In this document: piece by piece, positions 34,341-43,180 of the stretch
How positions within the stretch are numbered: the stretch's first letter is position 1
How the letters are laid out: each line of letters opens with the position of its first letter
DNA from: T1Sed10-7 sp041685505
GTDB taxonomy: Bacteria > Actinomycetota > Nitriliruptoria > Nitriliruptorales > Nitriliruptoraceae
NCBI GenBank assembly: GCA_041685505.1
Contig: JAWLFQ010000001.1
Location: 1 to 64,000, forward strand
Reading direction: 5' to 3'
Length of the DNA: 64,000 nucleotides
Made by a program: the position numbers and the translations under genes
The notes under the pieces: generated by a model
Database searches by the model: none
Told to the model about the DNA's origin: nothing
What the model saw: only the letters and a program-made list of their open reading frames with translations

Positions 34341-35390
34341 TCAGCTGTCCGAGCTGTCGGTCTGGGTGACCTTCGAGAGGCCACGAGGTGCGTCGGGGTC
34401 CAGCCCGCGTGCCCGTGCGAGTCCTTCGACCATCAGCTGCGCGGGCACGATCAGTGCGAGAGGGGCCAGCGCCTCGGGGAGGTCCGTCCCCGCCACCTCG
34501 ACATCGCAGGCAGCGCCGAAACCGGCGTCACCGCCGATGCCGATCGTGCGGGCACCGAGCTCGCCGACCTCGCGGGCCAGCTCCGTCATCGCGCCCAGCA
34601 ACGGTCCGTCACCGGCGGCGACGAGTACCGCTGCGGCCTCGTCATCGACGACGGCGATCGGCCCGTGCCGCAGGTCGGCGTAGGACAGCCCCCGTACCGG
34701 CTCCAGGCAGGTCTCCTCGAGCTTCAACGCGACCTCCAGCGCGGTGCCGTAGACCAGGCCGCGGCCGGTGACCAGGGTGTGGCGCGTGGTGCTCAGCAGG
34801 TCGATGGCCGCATCCACCCCCCGGGGGTCGGCGAGCAGCCGTGCCGCCTCCTCGGGGACACGGCGCAGTGCCGGCTCGAGGCTCGCGGACGTGGGGCCCA
34901 GCGCGTCGGCCAGGACGGCCATGGCGGTCAGCTGCGCGGTGTAGGACTTGGTCGCCGGCACGGCGAGTTCCTCCCCGGCCTGGAGCACCAGTGCCAGGTC
35001 GGCGTCGGCTGCCAGTGGGCTGTCGGCCACGTTGGTGATGGCCACCGTGCGCGCACCCTGCGCGGCGGCCCACGCCTGGGTCTCGACGATCTCCTCGGTG
35101 CGGCCCGACTGTGACAGCGATACCGCCACCGTGTCCGACAGGTCACGGTCGACGCGGTAGTGGGTGGCCAGGCTGGGTGCGGCCAGGCTGGCGCCGCGGC
35201 CGCTGTGGGTCTCGAGGAGGTAGCGGCCGTACACCCCGGCGTTGTCCGAGGTGCCCCGGGCGACCAGCAGCAGCTCGCGGCGATCGCCGGCCAGGCGGCG
35301 GAGCGCATCGCGCTGCGGCAGCAGCGCAGCGAGGGTGGCGGCCATCGTGGCGGGTTGCTCGGCGATCTCCATCGCCATACGCGTGGTCAT
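34341..35390 (-). CDS. SIS-domain sugar-phosphate isomerase/deaminase (GlmS C-terminal-like)
   Basis: 349 residues with two SIS domains, similar to the isomerase half of glucosamine-6-phosphate synthase without the glutaminase part. LLVARGTSDNAGVYGRYLLE and SLSQSGRTEEIVET are sugar-phosphate-binding motifs of the first domain; VTGRGLVYGTALEVALKLEET and YADLRHGPIAV belong to the second. Next to nagA it probably acts as a NagB-II-type glucosamine-6-phosphate deaminase giving fructose-6-phosphate. Its ATG shares one base with the nagA stop (TGATG at 35388-35392), so it is translationally coupled. Confidence 0.85.
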   Translation of the reverse strand: MTTRMAMEIAEQPATMAATLAALLPQRDALRRLAGDRRELLLVARGTSDNAGVYGRYLLETHSGRGASLAAPSLATHYRVDRDLSDTVAVSLSQSGRTEEIVETQAWAAAQGARTVAITNVADSPLAADADLALVLQAGEELAVPATKSYTAQLTAMAVLADALGPTSASLEPALRRVPEEAARLLADPRGVDAAIDLLSTTRHTLVTGRGLVYGTALEVALKLEETCLEPVRGLSYADLRHGPIAVVDDEAAAVLVAAGDGPLLGAMTELAREVGELGARTIGIGGDAGFGAACDVEVAGTDLPEALAPLALIVPAQLMVEGLARARGLDPDAPRGLSKVTQTDSSDS

Positions 35391-36595
35391 CAGGGCTCCG
35401 TACTCCTCGGCGTGGGGGTGGCAGCGGTAGCGGTCTCAGGTACGCCGACCGGACGTCCGGCGATCCAGGTGGCGCGGGTCCGCCAGTCCTCACCGAGCCA
35501 CACCAGGTCGGCCGGCAGCCCGGGGGCCAGCCGGCCGAGGTCGGTGCGACCGAGCGCATCCGCGGGCACGCGGGTCGCCGCCAGCAGGGCGGTGGCAGGG
35601 TCGATGCCGCAGGCGATCGCGTTGCCGACCGCCTCGTCGAGTCGCAGGGCGGAACCGGCGATCGTGCCGTCGGCGCGTAGCGGCGGTGCGCCCTCCCGGA
35701 TCGTGGTCGGCGCACCACCGAGCTCGTAGCTCCCCGGTGGCATGCCGAGCGCGGCGACCGCGTCGGTCACCAGCATGATGCGACCTGGTGCGGCAGCGAA
35801 GGCGACCTGCACGGCGGTCGGCGCCACATGGTGCAGGTCGACGATCAACCCGGCGGTGAGGCGGGGATCGGCCAGGGCCGCACCGACCACGCCAGGGTCG
35901 CGGTGTGCGAGGCCGCGTTGTGCGTTGTAGAGGTGGGTCACCAGCGTCGCGCCCGCATCGGCCGCGGCGCGGACCTCGGTGTCCGTGGCATCGGAGTGGC
36001 CGATGGCGACCCGGACGTTGCGTGCGACCAGCTGCCTGATCGCGGCCATCGCACCGCGGCGCTCGGGGGCCAGGGTCAGGTAGCTGATCGTGTCGCCGCC
36101 TGCAGCCAGGAGCGCCTCGATCGCAGCGGCGTCGGGATCACGGAGCTGGTCAGCGTCGTGGGCACCCCGGCGGGAGGGTGACAGGAAGGGTCCCTCCAGA
36201 TGGACACCGACGACCCGTGCGAGATCGTGGCGCGGCGATCGGCGGTGGGCTGCCACACGGGGACGGACGTCGGTCAGCGCGCGCACCAGCCGCTCGATGG
36301 GGGCGGTGATGAAGGTGGGGACCACGGCGGTCACACCGGTGGTGGGCAGACGGCGGAGCACCTGCTCCCACTCGGCGGCGTCGGCATCGACCAGGTCGGT
36401 ACCGAAGGCACCGTTGAGCTGTGCGTCCACCAGTCCCGGTGCCAGCACACCCTGGGTGAGGGTCGTCACCCCCGTCGTCGCGCTGGGGTGGGCGCCGGTC
36501 CCCGTCGCGACCACGTGGCCGTCGTCGATCTGCACCCAGGCATCGTCGACGAGCGTGTCGTCGAGCAGCATGCGTGGGGCGCGGATGATGGCCAC
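35390..36595 (-). CDS. nagA: N-acetylglucosamine-6-phosphate deacetylase
   Basis: 401-residue amidohydrolase that deacetylates GlcNAc-6-P. LAPGLVDAQLNGAFGTD gives the N-terminal region; VVGVHLEGPFLSP carries the Glu ligand; AIGHSDAT and VTHLYNAQ the His ligands; MLVTDAVAALG the catalytic Asp. The HLYNAQ pattern replaces the usual HLFNAM. GTG start with GGAGG upstream. First gene of a two-gene operon with the SIS protein, divergent from a GntR regulator, with dre-like operators between. This is a chitin/cell-wall amino-sugar catabolic module; no transporter is present. Confidence 0.92.
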   Translation of the reverse strand: MAIIRAPRMLLDDTLVDDAWVQIDDGHVVATGTGAHPSATTGVTTLTQGVLAPGLVDAQLNGAFGTDLVDADAAEWEQVLRRLPTTGVTAVVPTFITAPIERLVRALTDVRPRVAAHRRSPRHDLARVVGVHLEGPFLSPSRRGAHDADQLRDPDAAAIEALLAAGGDTISYLTLAPERRGAMAAIRQLVARNVRVAIGHSDATDTEVRAAADAGATLVTHLYNAQRGLAHRDPGVVGAALADPRLTAGLIVDLHHVAPTAVQVAFAAAPGRIMLVTDAVAALGMPPGSYELGGAPTTIREGAPPLRADGTIAGSALRLDEAVGNAIACGIDPATALLAATRVPADALGRTDLGRLAPGLPADLVWLGEDWRTRATWIAGRPVGVPETATAATPTPRSTEP

Positions 36596-36647
36596 TGGTC
36601 GCCTCCACTTCGGGTGCGGTCCGCGTCGACTCCCAGGGTGGCGGGCG

Positions 36648-36681
36648 ACTGGTACGGACCACTTGACTGGACCGTACCAGT
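36648..36681. promoter_or_regulatory. Two dre-like operators between nagA and GntR regulator
   Basis: ACTGGTACGGACCACT (36648-36663) and ACTGGACCGTACCAGT (36666-36681), two bases apart. Both match the DasR-responsive element form ACTGGT-N4-ACCASW of streptomycetes. The outer arms also form a 13-bp inverted repeat with one mismatch and an 8-bp spacer. On the minus strand a TACGGT hexamer lies inside, so binding would block the nagA promoter. Confidence 0.7.
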
Positions 36682-36767
36682 TATCCTGCCGGGGAGCGAT
36701 ACCTCGGTGAGCTCATGGTCAGGCTCGCCGGCCACCTCGTGGCCGCCGAGGCCAGCCCGCGCCGTGG

Positions 36768-37493
36768 ATGAGGTGGGTCGTGCAGGATCTCAGCGGCCAG
36801 GGGCCGAAGTACCAGCAGCTCCAGCAGCTGCTGTCGGAGTTGATCGCCGCGGAGCTGCGACCGGGGGATCGGCTGCCCTCCGAGCGCGTGTTGATGGCCC
36901 GCTTCGGGATGAGCCGAACCACGGTCCGCCACGCGATCGCCGAGCTCGAACGCGACGGCGCGCTCGAACGTCGCCACGGCAGTGGCACCTTCGTCGCGCA
37001 GCGCAGGGTGACCTCCCGTCTCCACCTGGCCTCCTTCTCCGAGGACATGGCACGTCGTGGTCTCATCCCGAGCACCGAGCTGCTGGCGGCGGTCGAGCTC
37101 GAGGCGGACCCGGATCTCGCCGAGGCGCTCCAGCTTCGACCGGGCGAGCCGGTGGCGCGTCTCGAGCGGCTGCGGTCCGCCGATGGTCATCCGATGGCCT
37201 ACGAGGTGAGTTGCTACCCACTGGCGCGCCTGCCGGGTCTCCTCGAGCGCGATCTGAGCGGGTCGATGTACGAGCTGCTACGGACCCACTTCCGGCGGGC
37301 GCCCGATGCCGGGGAGCAGCTGCTGTGGGCGGAGGCGGCGAGCCATGGCCTGGCAGCCAGGCTGGAGGTCGCGGCGGGGGCGGCCGTGCTGGTGTTCCAG
37401 CGCACCGCGCTGTCCCGGGCCGAGCCGATCGAGCGCACCACCTCCTGGTACCGCGGTGACCGGTACCGCATCGGCATGGAGCTCAGCGGCTGA
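36768..37493 (+). CDS. GntR/HutC-family regulator (DasR/NagR-like)
   Basis: 241 residues. The winged HTH (about 10-80) has PGDRLPSERVLMARFGMSRTT and RRHGSGTFVA, the GntR signature; the rest is a UTRA effector domain (TSRLHLASFSEDM, ERLRSADGHPMAYEVSC, RTALSRAEPIERTTSWY). DasR/NagR proteins sense GlcN-6-P or GlcNAc-6-P and repress nag genes, as expected from the dre-like sites and the divergent nagA. The start is uncertain: ATG at 36768 has no clear ribosome site, GTG at 36780 has AGGTGGG close upstream. Confidence 0.87.
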   Translation: MRWVVQDLSGQGPKYQQLQQLLSELIAAELRPGDRLPSERVLMARFGMSRTTVRHAIAELERDGALERRHGSGTFVAQRRVTSRLHLASFSEDMARRGLIPSTELLAAVELEADPDLAEALQLRPGEPVARLERLRSADGHPMAYEVSCYPLARLPGLLERDLSGSMYELLRTHFRRAPDAGEQLLWAEAASHGLAARLEVAAGAAVLVFQRTALSRAEPIERTTSWYRGDRYRIGMELSG

Positions 37494-37616
37494 AGGCACG
37501 GACGGCCCCGCCCGACCAGCCACCCTCCTGCGATTGACGCCCGGGGTCGATCACCGATCCGCTGGTGTCAACGCCGATCACGTGGATCGGCTTCCAGACC
37601 GTGCCGAGGAGGCAGC

Positions 37617-38765
37617 ATGTCGATGCACCCGTTCCGGATGCCACCCGTGCGGCGTCCGACCGTGGGCAGCGTCGCGATCGTCGCGGTACTGGTCGCGGCC
37701 TGCGGCGGAACGCCGGATGCGCCGACGACCGACCCCGCGACGCCGGATGAGGACACCACCGACGACCCTGCGACGCCGGATGAGGACACCACCGACGACC
37801 CTGCGACGCCGGATGAGGACACCACTGGCGAGACCGACGTCGAGGCCATGGCCTTCGCCGAGTGCGAGACGGACCGCTACACCGTCGGCTATCCCGAGGA
37901 GTGGCAGACCAGCGGTGAGGAGGGGTTGCTCGGGCCCTGCGAGGTCTTCCACCCGGGCGAGATCGACGAGCCGGACCAGCCACGCGACCGGGACCTCCAC
38001 TACGCCGTGTCGATGTACATCGATGAGGTGGAGTTCGATGATCTGGAGAGCGGTGGCGAGCTGAACGAGGTCCTCGACGAAGGTGAGACGACCGTCGACG
38101 GCCGCGATGCGAGGGTCGTGGAGTACCGCTCCAGCGGATCGGGGCTGATCCCCGAGGGGGAGCGCAGCACCACCTGGACCGTGGACCTCGACGGCGAGAT
38201 CCTCGTTGCCACGACCTCATCGGTGGGCGACACCGATTACGAGCGTGACCGCCGCATCCTGGAGCGCATGATCACCGAGGAGCTCACCGTCCACGACCGC
38301 CCGGCGGAGCAGGCAGCCCCCATCGAGGGTCCGGCGACCACAGCACGTGTGACCCAGGAGCCCGATGGCGGCCCGCTGACGGTGACCGACGTGCGGGTCG
38401 GCACCCACGGTTCCTTCGACCGCATCACCTTCGAGATCGCGGGAGAGGGCGAGGCCGGCTGGCTGATCGAGTACGACCCCGACCCCCGCTCGCAGGGCCG
38501 GGGGGACCCGGTCGAGGTCGGGGGGGATGCGGTGCTACGGGTGGCACTGCGCGGTATGGCCTACCCGACGGATGCACCGGCCGAACCCTACGATGGCCCC
38601 GAGCGCATCCAGCTGGAGCGCACCACCGCCATCGTCGAGGTCGTCGAGGACGTGCTCTACGAGGGGTACCACGACTTCTTCGTCGGCCTCGACGAGCAGA
38701 GGCCGTACCGGGTCGAACGCCTCACCGACCCGCAACGGGTGGTCATCGACATCGAGACACCGTGA
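37617..38765 (+). CDS. Lipoprotein with acidic repeat linker and C-terminal AMIN-like domain
   Basis: 382 residues. The signal and lipobox LVAAC give a lipoprotein; the next ~40 residues are repeats of TPDEDTTDDPA. The middle (~75-225) resembles a small extracellular beta domain (YTVGYPEEWQT, TWTVDLDGEILVATTSS), possibly a PsbP/LpqN-like fold. The C-terminal ~120 residues (GTHGSFDRITFEI, VLRVALRGMAYPTD, VIDIETP) resemble AMIN-like domains thought to bind peptidoglycan. GAGGAGGCAGC precedes the ATG. It lies 44 bp before the response regulator and may belong to its envelope regulon. Confidence 0.72.
   Translation: MSMHPFRMPPVRRPTVGSVAIVAVLVAACGGTPDAPTTDPATPDEDTTDDPATPDEDTTDDPATPDEDTTGETDVEAMAFAECETDRYTVGYPEEWQTSGEEGLLGPCEVFHPGEIDEPDQPRDRDLHYAVSMYIDEVEFDDLESGGELNEVLDEGETTVDGRDARVVEYRSSGSGLIPEGERSTTWTVDLDGEILVATTSSVGDTDYERDRRILERMITEELTVHDRPAEQAAPIEGPATTARVTQEPDGGPLTVTDVRVGTHGSFDRITFEIAGEGEAGWLIEYDPDPRSQGRGDPVEVGGDAVLRVALRGMAYPTDAPAEPYDGPERIQLERTTAIVEVVEDVLYEGYHDFFVGLDEQRPYRVERLTDPQRVVIDIETP
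37737..37826 (+). repeat. 33-bp tandem repeat, 2.7 copies, inside lipoprotein gene
   Basis: Units start at 37737 and 37770 (identical, 33 bp) and 37803 (first 24 bp). Each encodes an 11-residue acidic/threonine linker. In-frame so copy-number change would alter only linker length. Confidence 0.93.
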
Positions 38766-38809
38766 TCCGCCGCCGCCACGCACCGAGGTGACGGCGGCCT
38801 GGAGCGGAC

Positions 38810-39496
38810 ATGGACGCGACGATCCTGGTGGTCGAGGACGACGACTCGATCCGGGAGCTGACCGCACGCGGGCTGCAGCAGGCCGGCTTCGAGGTGCGCA
38901 CGGCGGCGACGGGCGACGGTGGGCTCGAGCGGTTCCACGCCGACCGGCCCGACGCGGTGGTGCTGGACGTGATGCTGCCGGGGATCGACGGGCTGGAGGT
39001 GTGCAAGGCCATCCGTGCGGCCTCGGCCACCCCGGTGGTGATGCTCACCGCCCGCGCCGACACCCTGGACGTCGTCGTGGGTCTGGAGTCCGGCGCGGAC
39101 GACTACATCACCAAGCCCTTCGAGATGGCCGAGCTGATCGCCCGTGTCCGTGCGTCGCTGCGGCGTGCCAGCCGCGGCGACCACGCCGAGGGTGACCTGC
39201 TGCGCGTGGGCTCGGTACGCCTCGACGTGGCTGCACACACCGTCGAGCGCGAGGGCCAGGCGATCGATCTGACACCCACCGAGTTCCGCCTGCTGACCGA
39301 GCTCGCCCGGCACCCTGGCCAGGTCCTCTCGCGCGAGCAACTCCTCGAGCGGGTGTGGGGCTACGACTACCTCGGGGACTCGCGGCTCGTCGACGCCACC
39401 ATCCAGCGGCTGCGGGCCAAGATCGAGCCGGCGCCGGGGGACCCCCGGTTGGTCGAGACCGTGCGTGGTGTCGGCTACCGCGCCGTGCGCGCGTGA
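38810..39496 (+). CDS. OmpR-family response regulator (MtrA-like context)
   Basis: 228 residues. Receiver domain with acidic ED at 9-10, phospho-acceptor Asp53 in VVLDVMLPG, Thr and Lys102 in ITKPFE. The C-terminal winged helix has HTVEREGQAIDLTPTEFRLL and LLERVWGYDYLGDSRLVD. Stop overlaps the kinase start (GTGA at 39493-39496). CTGGAGCG precedes the ATG. Its pairing with a kinase and a GerMN lipoprotein recalls MtrA-MtrB-LpqB. Confidence 0.93.
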   Translation: MDATILVVEDDDSIRELTARGLQQAGFEVRTAATGDGGLERFHADRPDAVVLDVMLPGIDGLEVCKAIRAASATPVVMLTARADTLDVVVGLESGADDYITKPFEMAELIARVRASLRRASRGDHAEGDLLRVGSVRLDVAAHTVEREGQAIDLTPTEFRLLTELARHPGQVLSREQLLERVWGYDYLGDSRLVDATIQRLRAKIEPAPGDPRLVETVRGVGYRAVRA

Positions 39497-40812
39497 CGGC
39501 GGTGGGTGCGGTCGAGGGCCGCGCGGGCCGCCGGGTCCGCTGGCGACTGCTGCTGACGGTGGTCGGCGTGGTGGCCCTGGCCTCGCTGGCGCTGTCCGTC
39601 CTCGCCTACATCCTGGTCGCGCGCTCCCTGCAGGCCGAGGTGCTCGACCGCGCCATCGAGGAGGCACGCTTCACCGTCGAGGTGCTGGCCGCCGGCCGTC
39701 TCGACGACGAGGTCCGGCCCGGCGACATCGAGGCATCCGGGCTCGCGGACGACCTGCGGCGGCGCGGCATCGACGTCTACGTCGACCTCGGTGGGGCGCC
39801 CGGGGACGACTACGTGTCGGGTCTCGACCTCGTCAACGTCCGCGAGGTGGTGTCCCCCGCGTTGCGCCGTCTCGTCGCTGCGGGGCGGGTGGGCGCCGAG
39901 TGGGTCGACCTGGACGGCGTCCCCCACCTCGTCGTCGGCGCGCGCAAGCCGCCTGCCGGACCCGACTTCTACCTCGTGACCGACGTCAGCGACACCCGTG
40001 ACGTCCTCGTCCAGCTCCGCTACGTGCTGCTGGGTGCGTCCCTGGTCCTGGTGCTGCTGGGGGCCGTGGCCGGCTGGCGCGGAGCACGTCTGGCCGGTTC
40101 GCTGGCCGATACCGTCGCCGAGCTGACCGCGGCGCGCCACCGGGAGCGCCGCTTCGTGGCTGACGTCTCCCACGAGCTGCGCACCCCGGTCACCGCTCTG
40201 GTGCAGGAGGCGGACGAGCTGGCCGCACGGATCGAGGAGTTCCCGACAGCGACCCGCCGGGTGGTGGAACTGCTCGACAGCGATGTACGGCGCCTGCGTG
40301 TACTGGTCGAGGAGCTCCTGGAGCTGTCGCGTCTCGACCGCACCGACGCCGCCGCCGACATCGAGGTGTCGGATGTCGCGGTCGACCGGCTGCTCACCGC
40401 GATCACCGCACGGCGGTTGCCCGCGGCCGAGGTCGAGGCACCGCCGACACTGCGGGTACGCACCGATCGGCGCCGCCTGGAGCGGATCGTCGCCAACCTG
40501 GTCGACAACGCCCGCGTCCACGGCGGCGGCGCCGACGGTGGCCCGGTGATGGTGGCTGCGCGGATGGAGGCGGCCACGCTGGTGGTCGAGGTTGCCGATC
40601 GTGGCCCAGGGGTGCCCGCCGACCAGCTCGAGCGGATCTTCGACCGCTTCGCGATGGCGGACACCTCCCGGGGTGGTGGCAGCGGACTGGGGCTCGCGAT
40701 CGTCCGCGAGCAGGCGCGGGTGCTGGGTGCGCAGGTCGCGGCACGCAACCGTGACGGTGGTGGGCTCGCCATCGAGGTGCGGGTGCCCGTCGAGCCTGTT
40801 ACCGAGCTGTGA
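39493..40812 (+). CDS. Sensor histidine kinase
   Basis: 439-residue HisKA-type kinase. Helix 1 at ~19-42, extracytoplasmic sensor of ~130 residues, helix 2 at ~177-196, short HAMP-like link, then FVADVSHELRTPVTAL with phospho-accepting His227. The ATPase domain has LERIVANLVDNARVHG (N box), DRGPGVP (G1) and GGGSGLGLAIV (G2). The GTG start at 39493 overlaps the regulator stop. The sensor region resembles no named domain. It phosphorylates the upstream regulator by inference from operon structure. Confidence 0.92.
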   Translation: MTAVGAVEGRAGRRVRWRLLLTVVGVVALASLALSVLAYILVARSLQAEVLDRAIEEARFTVEVLAAGRLDDEVRPGDIEASGLADDLRRRGIDVYVDLGGAPGDDYVSGLDLVNVREVVSPALRRLVAAGRVGAEWVDLDGVPHLVVGARKPPAGPDFYLVTDVSDTRDVLVQLRYVLLGASLVLVLLGAVAGWRGARLAGSLADTVAELTAARHRERRFVADVSHELRTPVTALVQEADELAARIEEFPTATRRVVELLDSDVRRLRVLVEELLELSRLDRTDAAADIEVSDVAVDRLLTAITARRLPAAEVEAPPTLRVRTDRRRLERIVANLVDNARVHGGGADGGPVMVAARMEAATLVVEVADRGPGVPADQLERIFDRFAMADTSRGGGSGLGLAIVREQARVLGAQVAARNRDGGGLAIEVRVPVEPVTEL

Positions 40813-40921
40813 CGCGGCGCGGACACTGCGATGACCGGCGTGAGCGATGGTGTCACTGGGCGCGCACACCGCGCCGGACCGCGGAGCGAGCGGTCCCCGC
40901 CCGACCCGCTGGAGGCCCATC

Positions 40922-41926
40922 ATGCGGCGCTGGTTCCTCTTCCCACTCGTCGGTGTCCTGTCGCTCCTGCTGGTGGGGTGCGGCGGGGAGGTCGTGGACG
41001 ACGGCCCCGTCGGCTCCGACGACACGAACACCCCCACGGATGCCGATGGTCCCCCGCCGGAGGAGGGGGACGCCGGCGCCGATGCACCGCCTACGGCCGA
41101 TCCCGATGACGGCGCGGAGGGCGACACCGACGCCGGCGCCGACGGATCCGACCCCGACCCCGGGGCCGGAGATGGCTCGGATGTCGCCGAGGTCCGGCTG
41201 TACTTCATCGCACCCGGCGGCGGCAACGAGGCCCGTGCGGAGCCGTTCCTGGTCGCCGTGGAGCGCGAGCTCCCCTCGACACCGCAGATCGCCCACGCTG
41301 CGCTCCGTGCGCTGATCGAGGGGCCCACGGACGCGGACGAGGCGCTGATCGACGACGTCTCGAACGCTGTGCCCGGCGAGACCCTGCTGCTCGGTGTCAC
41401 GATCGACGACCGTGTCGCCACCGTGGATCTCTCGCGCGAGTTCGAGTCCGGCGGCGGCTCGTTCTCGATGTTCTCGCGTCTGGCGCAGGTCGTCTACACC
41501 GCGACCCAGTTCCCGACCGTGGATGCGGTGCGCTTCGCCCTCGACGGGGAGCCGGTCACGGTGTTCTCCGGCGAGGGCATCGTGCTGGACGCGCCGGTGT
41601 CCCGGGACGACTACCTCGACCTGCTGCCCGGTGTCTTCATCGACACCCCGCCGGCTGGTGCCGAGGTCAGCTCCCCGCTGCGGATCACGGGCACGGCGGC
41701 CGTGTTCGAGGGCACCTTCCAGTACCGCCTCGAGGCCGCGGACGGCACCGTGCTGGCCGAGGGCTTCTCGACCAGCGAAAACGGTGTCGGGTGGGGTGAC
41801 ATCGACAGCACCATCCGCTTCGATATCGGGACCCGCCAGGAGGGTGCGCTCACCGTCTGGGAGCGGTCCGCACGCGACGGATCGGTCCAGTCGGAGCGCA
41901 CCACCCCGCTGACGTTGCTGCCATGA
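40922..41926 (+). CDS. GerMN- and Gmad2-domain lipoprotein (LpqB-like role)
   Basis: 334 residues. Lipobox LLVGC then an acidic linker to ~90. The GerMN domain (about 95-210) has VRLYFIAPGGG, GPTDADEALIDD, ATVDLSREFESGGGS and VDAVRFALDGEPV. The Ig-like Gmad2 domain (about 238-325) has IDTPPAGAEVSSPLRITGTA and ISTIRFD-type strands. GerMN is found in LpqB, the lipoprotein working with MtrAB in mycobacteria, but LpqB has a beta-propeller instead of Gmad2. GGAGG precedes the ATG. It follows the kinase by 109 bp. Confidence 0.85.
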   Translation: MRRWFLFPLVGVLSLLLVGCGGEVVDDGPVGSDDTNTPTDADGPPPEEGDAGADAPPTADPDDGAEGDTDAGADGSDPDPGAGDGSDVAEVRLYFIAPGGGNEARAEPFLVAVERELPSTPQIAHAALRALIEGPTDADEALIDDVSNAVPGETLLLGVTIDDRVATVDLSREFESGGGSFSMFSRLAQVVYTATQFPTVDAVRFALDGEPVTVFSGEGIVLDAPVSRDDYLDLLPGVFIDTPPAGAEVSSPLRITGTAAVFEGTFQYRLEAADGTVLAEGFSTSENGVGWGDIDSTIRFDIGTRQEGALTVWERSARDGSVQSERTTPLTLLP

Positions 41927-41956
41927 TCGGCCTGAGGGCGCGGAGAAGGAGTTGCG

Positions 41957-43117
41957 GTGGGTCTGCTCGACGGGATCCGCGTGCTCGACCTCTCCCGCGT
42001 CCTCGCGGGTCCCTATGCCGGACAGCTGCTCGCCGACATGGGCGCGGACGTGATCAAGATCGAGCCGCCGGGGGGCGATCCGGCTCGGGGGATCGGCCCC
42101 CATCTCGGCGGCCGCTCGCTCTACTTCAGCGCGCTCAACAACAACAAGCGTGGCATCGTGCTCGACCTCACCACACCTGCTGGTCGCCGGGCGTTCGATG
42201 CACTGCTCGACGAGGCCGACGTGCTGCTCGAGAACCTCCGGCCGGCTGCAGCCCGCCGGCTCGGCCTGGAGCCGGCGGCCCTGCTGGCACGCCGCCCCGA
42301 ACTGGTGATGGTGTCGATCAGCGGCTACGCCCGCGACAGCGACCACGCGCAGCTGCCGGCCCTCGATCTCACCGCCCAGGCGGAGACCGGCATCATGTCG
42401 GTGACCGGTGCACCGGGCGGAGCCCCTGTCCGCGCGGGCGTGCCGGTCGGGGACCTCGCAGCGGGGATGTGGGCGGCCATGGCTGCGCTGGCCGGCACGG
42501 TGGAACGGCTGCGGACCGGTCACGGCCGCGCCATCGAGGTCCCGTTGCTGGATGCGACCTTGACGCTGACCTCCTACCTCGCGACGGCAGCCGCGCACAC
42601 GGGGGTCGATCCCGCGCCGGTCGGTTCCGGCCACCACGCGATCGCGCCCTACCGCGCCTACCCCACGGCGGACGGTTGGGTCGCGATCGCGGTCATCGGT
42701 GACCGGTTCTGGCCGGCACTGGTGTCGGCACTCGACATCGATCTCGACGGCCTCGAGCACCTCGATCTCGCCCGCAACGTCGGCCGCCACGCGCATCGCA
42801 GCGAGGTCGACGAGGCGGTGGTGACGGCGTTGTCGCGCTCCACGGTCGCCGAGGCCTGTGTCCGTCTGGCGCAGGGGGGTGTGCCCCACGCCCCGGTCAA
42901 CGGCATGGTCGAGGCGTTGGCGAGCCCCTACGTCACCGCGCGCGGCCTGGTGACCGAGGTTGCCTCCACCGAGGGGCAGTACCGCACCGTCCGGGGTCCG
43001 CTCAACGACGGACGTGCGCTGCGCCCGGCTCCTGCCTTGGGTGAGCACACCGCGGAGGTGCTCGGCGCGGTCCTTCCACCGCAGGAGGTTGCACGGCTCG
43101 TCCGTTCGTCCCCTTGA
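41957..43117 (+). CDS. Class III CoA-transferase (CaiB/BaiF family)
   Basis: 386 residues. RVLAGPYAGQLLADMGADVIKIE is the family's N-terminal signature (quoted in part: LADMGADVIKIE), followed by YFSALNNNKRGIVLDL. The catalytic Asp137 lies in PALDLTAQAETG. The C-terminus has TVRGPLND and LGEHTAEVL. It could transfer CoA between acids or act as an alpha-methylacyl-CoA racemase-like enzyme; substrate not inferable. GTG start at 41957 with GAGAAGGAG upstream. It follows the GerMN gene by 30 bp but is probably unrelated in role. Confidence 0.9.
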   Translation: MGLLDGIRVLDLSRVLAGPYAGQLLADMGADVIKIEPPGGDPARGIGPHLGGRSLYFSALNNNKRGIVLDLTTPAGRRAFDALLDEADVLLENLRPAAARRLGLEPAALLARRPELVMVSISGYARDSDHAQLPALDLTAQAETGIMSVTGAPGGAPVRAGVPVGDLAAGMWAAMAALAGTVERLRTGHGRAIEVPLLDATLTLTSYLATAAAHTGVDPAPVGSGHHAIAPYRAYPTADGWVAIAVIGDRFWPALVSALDIDLDGLEHLDLARNVGRHAHRSEVDEAVVTALSRSTVAEACVRLAQGGVPHAPVNGMVEALASPYVTARGLVTEVASTEGQYRTVRGPLNDGRALRPAPALGEHTAEVLGAVLPPQEVARLVRSSP

Positions 43118-43180
43118 GCTCCCCTGGTGGTCACTACCGTGGGTCGAACACGGCCTCCACCGACCAGGAGTGAGGACGAG

